Part shown: positions 51,029 through 56,310 of the stretch, one piece after another
Numbering within the stretch: the stretch's first letter is position 1
How the letters are laid out: the number at the start of each line of letters is the position of its first letter
IMG/VR virus record: IMGVR_UViG_3300046809_000906
Location: 1 to 56,310 of that record
Length of the DNA: 56,310 nucleotides
Direction: 5' to 3' (one strand)
Origin: a virus
Notes under the pieces: generated by a model
What the model was told of the DNA's origin: nothing
What the model saw: the letters and a program-made list of their open reading frames with translations, nothing else
Database searches by the model: none
Position numbers and translations under genes: made by a program

Positions 51029-51409
51029 TTACATGTGTGGGCGGGAGACACCGGCGACGTACGCCTTGAGGCCGTACCGGCTGTAGGTGCCGCCCTTGAC
51101 GAGCTTCGCGCCCGGGGGCGGGGTCGGGGCGGGCTTGCGCTTCGCGCGCACGGACTGGTCCCCGCCGATCAAGTGCCGGTTGTCGACGAGGGCTTCGCAG
51201 TTTTCCCCGGAGACCTCGGCGAAGGGGCGGCGGCAGCTCTTGCAGTAGGTGTCCAGGGCGTCGATGCGCTGCTCGGTCTTCGTCTTGAAGGAGCCGCGGA
51301 AGTCCGCTACGCGGGCAACAGCCTCCTCGACGAGGATTTCGGCGGCGACGACCCACATGTGGGGGTGTTTCGTGGCGGTGGTGGAACGGGACGAGGACTC
51401 GTCGGTCAC
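51029..51409 (-). CDS. Hypothetical protein with CxxC motif
   Basis: This 126-residue protein contains HPHMWVVAAEILVEEAVARVADFRGSF (helical part near residue 15), then DALDTYCKSCRRPF with a C-x-x-C knuckle and a third Cys near ENCEAL, and ends with SRYGLKAYVAGVSRPHM. The knuckle may bind zinc. The GTG at 51409 has GGGAG eight nt upstream; the ATG at 51424 has none. It opens the structural operon, in a place where a terminase gene might be expected, but nothing in it resembles a terminase. Confidence 0.65.
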   Translation of the reverse strand: MTDESSSRSTTATKHPHMWVVAAEILVEEAVARVADFRGSFKTKTEQRIDALDTYCKSCRRPFAEVSGENCEALVDNRHLIGGDQSVRAKRKPAPTPPPGAKLVKGGTYSRYGLKAYVAGVSRPHM

Positions 51410-51460
51410 GTGCAGGTCTCCCATGAAGAATCCGGGGCCCGCTCCAAGGCCGTGGTCACT

Positions 51461-51511
51461 CTGAGAGACGCGGCAGTCGACGAATCCGTTACGTCAACTG
51501 CCGCTTCTCAG
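51461..51511. repeat. Long imperfect inverted repeat between operons
   Basis: GCGGCAGT-c-GACG (51470-51482) and CGTC-a-ACTGCCGC (51492-51504) pair over 12 of 13 positions, and CTGAG/CTCAG extend the stem outward. On the minus strand the right arm includes TTGACG (51497 to 51492), a possible -35 box for the structural operon. The element lies between the Nudix gene and the CxxC gene and may be an operator, promoter or terminator. Confidence 0.5.
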
Positions 51512-51538
51512 AAGGGCGGGGGCGCCAATCTGGTGGGG

Positions 51539-51988
51539 TTACTGCTGCCAAGCGTGCTCAGTGAGAAGGTTGTTGGACTCGTCCAGGTAGCCGAGCAGGC
51601 CAGCCCGTGGGTACTCGATGATGTCGTCCGGCAAGTCGTGGACTGTGAACCAGTCGAGCGCCAGGCACTTGTCCGGTTCCTTGTTGATGGGCTCTCCTTC
51701 CCATTCGAGGGCTTCGAAGAAGAGGCCGATACGTTCCACCTCGTCGTCCTGACGGTGGTGCACGACGTGAACGAGCCGAAGGTCGCTCGGGGCGACAGTG
51801 ATGCCGGTTTCCTCGAACAGCTCTCGGGCAGCGCCCTCTGAGAAGGGCTCACCCTGGTCGAGTTTCCCTGAAGGCATGTGCCAGCGGCCGTAGCCGTATG
51901 GGCCGCCCCGCTGAGAAAAAAGGATCTTGTCGCCGTCGCGGAGGATGACGTGGGTGTCGATGACGGGTGTAGCTGTCGTTCCGCTCAT
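51539..51988 (-). CDS. Nudix hydrolase
   Basis: This 149-residue protein carries an exact Nudix box, starting at Gly41 with Glu47 and ending REL-F-EETGI at residues 55-63 (pattern GX5EX7REUXEEXGU). Such enzymes cleave nucleoside diphosphates linked to another group, often modified or damaged dNTPs. Its ATG overlaps the stop of the dTMP-kinase-like gene by 4 bp, so it is the last gene of the 51.5-56.3 kb operon. The partner genes suggest a nucleotide substrate. Confidence 0.9.
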   Translation of the reverse strand: MSGTTATPVIDTHVILRDGDKILFSQRGGPYGYGRWHMPSGKLDQGEPFSEGAARELFEETGITVAPSDLRLVHVVHHRQDDEVERIGLFFEALEWEGEPINKEPDKCLALDWFTVHDLPDDIIEYPRAGLLGYLDESNNLLTEHAWQQ

Positions 51989-52641
51989 GGTCCTTGAGGG
52001 GTTGAAGGGGCGGTGGAGGGGACCGAGGCTAGCGGCAGGGTCGGTATGGCGTCGGCGATTCGCCGAGCTACGTCCGATGGGGTGTAGGCGCCGTTGTCGA
52101 GCAGCAGCACAGTGACGCCTCGGCTCATCAGGTAGGCCGCGGCATCTCGGTACAGGTCGACCTCGCGGCGCGGGCCGGTGGGGTCGAGGTGCCAGCGATG
52201 TGTGGCGCCGCGCTCCGTGATCCGTGCGGAGATCACGTTCGGCTCGGCGGTCAGGATCACGGCCAAGTCCGGGAGAGGGACGTGCTGGTTGACGTCGAGC
52301 AGGAACGCGACGGGGACGCCGTCGAGTTGCTGGAGGACCAGCGTGGAAGGAAGGTAGCGGTCGCTGATGACGAGTTCACCGGCCTGCAACGCCGGGTCGA
52401 TCACCGTCTCGACGTGCTCGTACCGGGCGGCGGCCACCAGACAGGCCAGCGCCATGCCGTGGATCGTGTTCGCGTTGGAGCGGGTGAACGTACCCAGCGC
52501 GGTGGTGGTCGGCTCCGCCGTGCGCCGGACGGGGCGGCCCTGCCGGTCGAGCAGGTCGTGCAGTGCCTGCACGGTGGTGGACTTGCCGACGCCGCTCGGC
52601 CCGTCGACGGTGACGAAGAAGCCGTTTCTCGTGCTGCTCAC
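51985..52641 (-). CDS. dTMP kinase-like P-loop kinase
   Basis: This 218-residue protein begins VSSTRNGFFVTVDGPSG, with a P-loop GPSGVGKS at residues 14-21. It continues with a thymidylate-kinase pattern: a TAEPTTTALG region after strand 2, ISDRYLPSTLVLQQLDG (DRY motif) and LPDLAVILTAEPNV. It should phosphorylate dTMP or a modified deoxynucleoside monophosphate. The GTG start lies six nt after GGAGGC and overlaps the stop of the radical SAM gene. A longer reading upstream is Arg-rich and is rejected. It differs from housekeeping enzymes mainly by its long RHW/LDPTG insertion near the lid. Confidence 0.85.
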   Translation of the reverse strand: MSSTRNGFFVTVDGPSGVGKSTTVQALHDLLDRQGRPVRRTAEPTTTALGTFTRSNANTIHGMALACLVAAARYEHVETVIDPALQAGELVISDRYLPSTLVLQQLDGVPVAFLLDVNQHVPLPDLAVILTAEPNVISARITERGATHRWHLDPTGPRREVDLYRDAAAYLMSRGVTVLLLDNGAYTPSDVARRIADAIPTLPLASVPSTAPSTPQGP

Positions 52642-54164
52642 GCCGCCGCCTCCGGGACGATCTGGTTGCGCTCGTGCTGCTCGCGGGTGAGCATGGCGAG
52701 CGTCGAGCGGATGCGGGGCAGGGGCACGTCGCCGAACTGGATGCCGACGGAGAAGTTGAACTCGTCGCGTTGACGCATCGACTCGTGTGCCCCGTCGCCG
52801 GTCAAGTCGACGTCGCCGTACGCCAGGAGGGCGTCCGCGTCGTAGCCGGCGTCTATCAGCGTCTTCCACACGGGGGTACCCGGGTACGGCCGGAACTCGA
52901 AGACGCTGGCCCGGACGTCGCCGGCGTGCCGGTCGGAGATGTCCCAGAGGTTGCGGACGTGCCGGACGGTGGCGTCGAGGTCTTCCTGGGTCTCGCCCGG
53001 GAAGCCGAGGATGAAGTAGCCCTTGACGCCGATGCCGTGGGCGACCAGGCGGCGGGCGACGCGTTCGGTCATCTCGGCGTCGATCCGCTTGTCCATCGCC
53101 TTCAGGATGCGGGTGCTGCCGGATTCGATGCCGAGGGCGACCTCGCGCAGCCCGTTGGCGACGAGACGGTCCAGGTCGGCGTCGGACAGGCGGTCGAGGA
53201 CGTTGATGCGGCCGGTCGCGTCCCAGACGTACCGGTCGCCGATCCGGTGCTGGGTGAAGGCGGTCATCTGCTCGTCGATGACGCGGCCGACGCCGAGGAA
53301 CAGGTCGTCGACGAAGCGGAACGCGGTCACACCGTACTCGTCGTGCAGTTGGTCGAGTTCACCGATGATGTTCTCGGGGGAGCGCACGCGGATGGAGACG
53401 TCCGGGTTGGCAGAGACAGCGGCGCCGCAGAACGTGCAGTTGTAGGGGCAGCCGCGGCTGCCGACGATGTTGGCCTCCCAGTGCCCCCGGGAACTGATCC
53501 AGGGACGTTCGGCGGCCAGACGCAGGTCCGCGGCCGTCGGCGGAGCCTGGTAGGGGTCCTGGGGCAGGAAGGCCCGGTTGACGTACGGCAGATCGTTGAT
53601 GCTGGGGCCGAGCAGTGCCGCCGTGGTCTTGGGGTCGGCGATGCCGACGGCCCGGGTGCCGAGCAGGGGATCACGCCACAGGACGCCCGGCAAGGTGCGC
53701 CGGTTGTCGACGTCCTCCAGGAGCGCGGCGACACGCAGTTCGCCTTCGCCCAGGACGAGAGCGCGCAGGTGGCGCATGCGAGGGTCGTTGAGGATACGGT
53801 CCGGCATGGCCTTGGCGTGGTGTCCGCCGACCATGAGGTCGATGCACGGGTCGAGTTGGGCGGCGACCTTGGCGGACATCTCGTAGGTGGGCGCCAGGAG
53901 GTTCATGGCGGCCCAGCGAGGGCTGGCCTCGTTGACGATCGCGGCGGCCTCTTCGATGCCCAGGCCGTGGGCTTCGGCGTCGAGGACACCGACGTTGAAG
54001 CCCTGCTGCTGAGCGTGGGTGGCGATGTACGCCATGCCCAGCACGGGAAGGGTGTAGTCGTTGGTGCGGGGCCGCAGCGTGTAGTCACGCAGCGGTGCGT
54101 TGATGAACAGGGCGTCGATCGTGCGGGTGGCGTCGGCACCTGCGATCAGCGGTAACTGCCGCAT
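52638..54164 (-). CDS. B12-binding-type radical SAM enzyme
   Basis: This 508-residue protein has an N-terminal Rossmann-like domain (about 15-155, with LGEGE near residue 138) as in cobalamin-binding radical SAM enzymes, though the usual D-x-H-x-x-G motif is not intact (DAEAHGLG). The radical SAM domain follows with CPYNCTFC at Cys239, Cys243 and Cys246, then ALGIESGSTRILKAMDKRI and GYFILGFPGETQEDL. It needs a 4Fe-4S cluster and S-adenosylmethionine and probably does methylation or carbon rearrangement on an unreactive carbon; the substrate is unknown. It lies in one operon with kinase, Nudix, glycosylase and dioxygenase-like genes. Confidence 0.88.
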   Translation of the reverse strand: MRQLPLIAGADATRTIDALFINAPLRDYTLRPRTNDYTLPVLGMAYIATHAQQQGFNVGVLDAEAHGLGIEEAAAIVNEASPRWAAMNLLAPTYEMSAKVAAQLDPCIDLMVGGHHAKAMPDRILNDPRMRHLRALVLGEGELRVAALLEDVDNRRTLPGVLWRDPLLGTRAVGIADPKTTAALLGPSINDLPYVNRAFLPQDPYQAPPTAADLRLAAERPWISSRGHWEANIVGSRGCPYNCTFCGAAVSANPDVSIRVRSPENIIGELDQLHDEYGVTAFRFVDDLFLGVGRVIDEQMTAFTQHRIGDRYVWDATGRINVLDRLSDADLDRLVANGLREVALGIESGSTRILKAMDKRIDAEMTERVARRLVAHGIGVKGYFILGFPGETQEDLDATVRHVRNLWDISDRHAGDVRASVFEFRPYPGTPVWKTLIDAGYDADALLAYGDVDLTGDGAHESMRQRDEFNFSVGIQFGDVPLPRIRSTLAMLTREQHERNQIVPEAAA

Positions 54165-54176
54165 GGGTCCTCCAGG

Positions 54177-54980
54177 TCATGATGCGTGCGCCCCCCAGGT
54201 GAGGGTGGCGAGGGTGAGGGTGTGCAGGGCGGTGTGGTTGTCACCGGCCCAGCCGGTCCACAACGGGCCGAAGGCCTTGTCCTTCTTGTCGGGCCAGGGG
54301 TAGGCGGGCGCGATCTGCGCGGCCCAGGTGCGCACGGCGAGGTCGTCGTGCGGGTAGATGCTGAAGTCCCCGGTGAAGTCGGCGGCGGCTGCGTGGGCGG
54401 TCCACGGGCCGATGCGGGGGATACCGGTGAGCGCGGTGACCAGGGCGGTGGCGTCCAGGTGCTCCCACGTCTCGTGGTGTTGTCCGTACTGCTCGGCCGC
54501 GGCTTGCAGCGCGGTGCGGTGGAACTTCGCTCCGATCGCGGCGAAGCTGCTCTCGGGCAGGCTGAGCACTCGGGTGTGGTTCGGAGCGACGGCCAGGGGA
54601 CCGAACGGTCCGTCCACGGTGGTGCCGTACGTGCTGCACCAGTTGCGGTAGAGCTTGCGGGCCTGGTCCGCGCGCACGACCTGGCGCAGGATCGCGGTGG
54701 TGATGGCGTCCCACAGCCGCGGATTGGCCAGCCGCTGCGAGACGCCGAGCTTGGTGAGCCCGTTGCGTAGTGCGGCGGGTGCGGCTGCCGGCAGGTCGGC
54801 GGGATCGGTGGCGACGAACGACGGCTTGATGTCCTCGCTGCCCTTCACACAGTCGATGCGCAGGCCGTGGTTGCCGTACGACATGACCCACAGCCCGGAG
54901 CCGACCAGCACGGCTCGCGCGTGGGACCCGTCGGGGTAGCGGTGCCAGGCGGGGTGATCGATTGTCAGAACGCCGGTCAT
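54177..54980 (-). CDS. AlkA-like HhH DNA glycosylase family protein
   Basis: This 267-residue protein has the helix-hairpin-helix LTGIPRIGPWTA (184-195) and the downstream HDDLAVR segment with Asp213 as the expected catalytic aspartate, the arrangement of 3-methyladenine glycosylase II/HhH-GPD proteins. The N-terminal domain (1-70) differs from AlkA. It may excise an altered base, or act on a modified base as related phage enzymes do in thymine hypermodification. The ATG follows GAGGAG by six nt. A 92-bp gap separates it from the upstream cupin-like gene, and 12 bp from the radical SAM gene. Confidence 0.8.
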   Translation of the reverse strand: MTGVLTIDHPAWHRYPDGSHARAVLVGSGLWVMSYGNHGLRIDCVKGSEDIKPSFVATDPADLPAAAPAALRNGLTKLGVSQRLANPRLWDAITTAILRQVVRADQARKLYRNWCSTYGTTVDGPFGPLAVAPNHTRVLSLPESSFAAIGAKFHRTALQAAAEQYGQHHETWEHLDATALVTALTGIPRIGPWTAHAAAADFTGDFSIYPHDDLAVRTWAAQIAPAYPWPDKKDKAFGPLWTGWAGDNHTALHTLTLATLTWGAHAS

Positions 54981-55072
54981 CAAAAGCTCCTCGTGTGGTT
55001 CGGGGGTGTTCGCCGTAGCCTCTCGCGTCACAGGCAGGCGGCACGCCGTAGGGGCTGCGGAATCCGGCGAGG

Positions 55073-55738
55073 TCAGTCGATGACTCGGCGCTCCCGCAGG
55101 TAGCGGCGCATCGCCAGGTACTCGGGGACAGTGGCGGGGCGCGACGGTTCGGGCTGGCTGCCGAGGACGGCCGGCTCGGGCCAGGACTGCGTGGGCGGCA
55201 TGAGTTCGTCGGCGGCGTGGGAGGACGCCTTCCGGCGGGGGCCGCGGATGAAGAGGGTGACGGTGTGCGGTGCCATCACGGCCTGGTGAACCATCGAATG
55301 GTCGAGCACGTACACACTGCCGGGGCGTTCGACCGTGACGATGGCGGGCTGGAGGTCGGCTCCGGTGAACGGGCCCTCCCAGCCATTGGTGCGGCGCCGG
55401 ACGACGTGGACGTAGCCGCCGGTCAGGATGTGGGTGGCGAACGCGTAGCAGTGGTCGTGCGGCACGAGCTGGTTCTCGGGCCGGGGGTTCATGTTGAGAC
55501 GGATCTCGAAGCTGTGGTCGGGGGCCTCCCACAGCGACAGCCGGTTCAGCAAGAGCGTGACGCGACTGGCAGCCATGCGGGACGGGTGGGCCAACACCTC
55601 ATTGACGAGCGTGGTGAGCAGGTTCCGGTCCGCGGCGAGCCGGTCGAGGATGCTGAAGCTGACGTGCTGCACGAAGGCCAGGTCGGGCATGTCCAGGCAC
55701 GGGACCTGCGTCAGCCAGGAGTTTGCGGCGGTTGTCAC
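55073..55738 (-). CDS. Cupin / cysteine-dioxygenase-like protein
   Basis: This 221-residue protein has a cupin pattern. PHDHCYAF (His94, His96) is followed by LTGGYVHVV, and the second motif VYVLDHSMVHQAVMAP carries His147 and His151. This resembles mononuclear iron dioxygenases such as cysteine dioxygenase, but the usual Glu after the first motif is not clear. The C-terminal 50 residues are Pro/Ser-rich, then helical (YLAMRRYLRERRV). Its start overlaps the previous gene by 4 bp. An oxidation step on a small molecule is plausible; the substrate is unknown. Confidence 0.6.
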   Translation of the reverse strand: MTTAANSWLTQVPCLDMPDLAFVQHVSFSILDRLAADRNLLTTLVNEVLAHPSRMAASRVTLLLNRLSLWEAPDHSFEIRLNMNPRPENQLVPHDHCYAFATHILTGGYVHVVRRRTNGWEGPFTGADLQPAIVTVERPGSVYVLDHSMVHQAVMAPHTVTLFIRGPRRKASSHAADELMPPTQSWPEPAVLGSQPEPSRPATVPEYLAMRRYLRERRVID

Positions 55739-56310
55739 AGACGCCCCCCTGCCGCAGCCAGGGACACGCCTTCGAGGATTCCGCGGGCGCGGTGGGCGGC
55801 CCTGGTGTACTCGTCGCCGGTCAGGGGCGACCCCCCAGGGTTCGTCGGCGGTGCGACGGCCAGCAGTTGCAGGGCATCAACGCTGCTTCGCGTGGCGCAG
55901 AGCGTTTCCGCGTGCACGGCGAATACCTCTTCCGGCCTGAAGACGCGTGCGTAGGAAGGCTGTTGGGCGAGGGAGTCGGCCACCTCCTGGTACATCTCCA
56001 GCTCCAGCGCGCCGGCCATCGTCAGGACCACGGAGGTGGCGAGTACCGGCCAGGGCACAGTGCCGGACTGCGTGGCCAGCCGGAGGTAGGCGGTGGGGCC
56101 GTCGGGCAGCGGAACCGGCAGATACGCGTAGCCGTGAGCGAGGAACGCGCCATCTGCCCGGTAGGAGCCCGTGTCGAAGACGCTGAGGACCCTCGACGCA
56201 AGCGCGGCCCGCCAGCCCACGACGTGCGAGGGATCGATCGGGGGAATCTCCCCGGGGTCCGTGCTCTGGTCGAGTAACGGCTGGACGAAGGCGGGCAGGA
56301 TGGCGGTCAC
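55735..56310 (-). CDS. Unknown protein, start at window edge
   Basis: This frame of 191 residues begins with GTG at the last base of the window, so the true start may lie outside. I do not recognise the family. It is Ala/Leu-rich with a mixed alpha/beta look: YAYLPVPLPDGPTAYLRLA strands, then a long helix around LTMAGALELEMYQEVADSLA. The 4-bp overlap with the cupin-like gene shows they are co-translated, so it likely works in the same pathway. Confidence 0.6.
   Translation of the reverse strand: MTAILPAFVQPLLDQSTDPGEIPPIDPSHVVGWRAALASRVLSVFDTGSYRADGAFLAHGYAYLPVPLPDGPTAYLRLATQSGTVPWPVLATSVVLTMAGALELEMYQEVADSLAQQPSYARVFRPEEVFAVHAETLCATRSSVDALQLLAVAPPTNPGGSPLTGDEYTRAAHRARGILEGVSLAAAGGRL

Noticed and set aside
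51461-51469. TGAGAGAC near 51462 as a sixth partition half-site
   Set aside because: Only one half of the palindrome matches and it is part of a different inverted repeat.
54177-55532. Extended glycosylase reading of 451 residues
   Set aside because: The first about 184 residues overlap the cupin-like gene in another frame and are Arg/Pro-rich; the ATG at 54980 has a good ribosome site.
1-56310. tRNA genes and CRISPR arrays
   Set aside because: No cloverleaf-like block with a GTTCGA-type T arm and no regularly spaced direct repeats were found; the palindromes at 16.7 and 18.7 kb are partition-type sites, not CRISPR repeats.

Overview
The window is GC-rich (high G/C at third codon positions, frequent GTG starts) and carries a near-complete siphovirus head-and-tail gene set. 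The style of the proteins fits an actinobacterial host, most likely Streptomyces; that host assignment is inference. A ParA/ParB cassette with five perfect 20-bp palindromes lies inside the tail operon. Together these suggest a temperate phage kept as a partitioned plasmid (a phage-plasmid), or a large prophage or plasmid derived from one. No integrase, terminase, endolysin, tRNA or CRISPR array is visible here.

Layout. At 1-1920 there is a strong terminator at the left edge and one rightward P-loop ATPase gene. A 737-bp gap at 1921-2657 is filled with TGACG repeats and CGTGCAC palindromes. From 51.4 kb down to 2.7 kb almost everything is transcribed leftward as a long structural operon. In transcription order it runs: CxxC protein, membrane protein, portal-MuF fusion, a giant 5856-residue polyvalent protein, small head proteins (one RMF/CrpP-like), prohead protease fused to a 2H phosphoesterase domain, major capsid protein, small HTH-like protein, metallophosphoesterase, a reverse-oriented HEPN gene, IPT/TIG decoration protein, head-tail connector and neck genes, tail terminator, major tail protein, parA-parB with its centromere-like sites, tail assembly chaperones G and G-T (programmed -1 frameshift), a 1360-residue tape measure, distal tail proteins, a 1274-residue fibre, a small zinc-ribbon protein, a membrane coiled-coil protein and a holin-like protein. 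At 51.5-56.3 kb a separate leftward operon encodes a Nudix hydrolase, a dTMP-kinase-like P-loop kinase, a radical SAM enzyme, an AlkA-like HhH glycosylase, a cupin/cysteine-dioxygenase-like protein and an unknown protein that starts at the window edge.

Most gapped junctions of the structural operon carry the same short motif on the coding strand, CGCGACGNTAR, always in the same orientation and 15-110 nt upstream of the next start. It looks like a phage-specific operator, promoter or RNA-processing signal. The best candidates for something new are this motif, the parABS cassette whose repeats double as a terminator, the giant polyvalent protein with a gene nested out of frame inside it, the protease-2H fusion, the HEPN moron and the possible nucleotide-modification operon. 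All functional calls come from reading motifs by eye; no database search was run.
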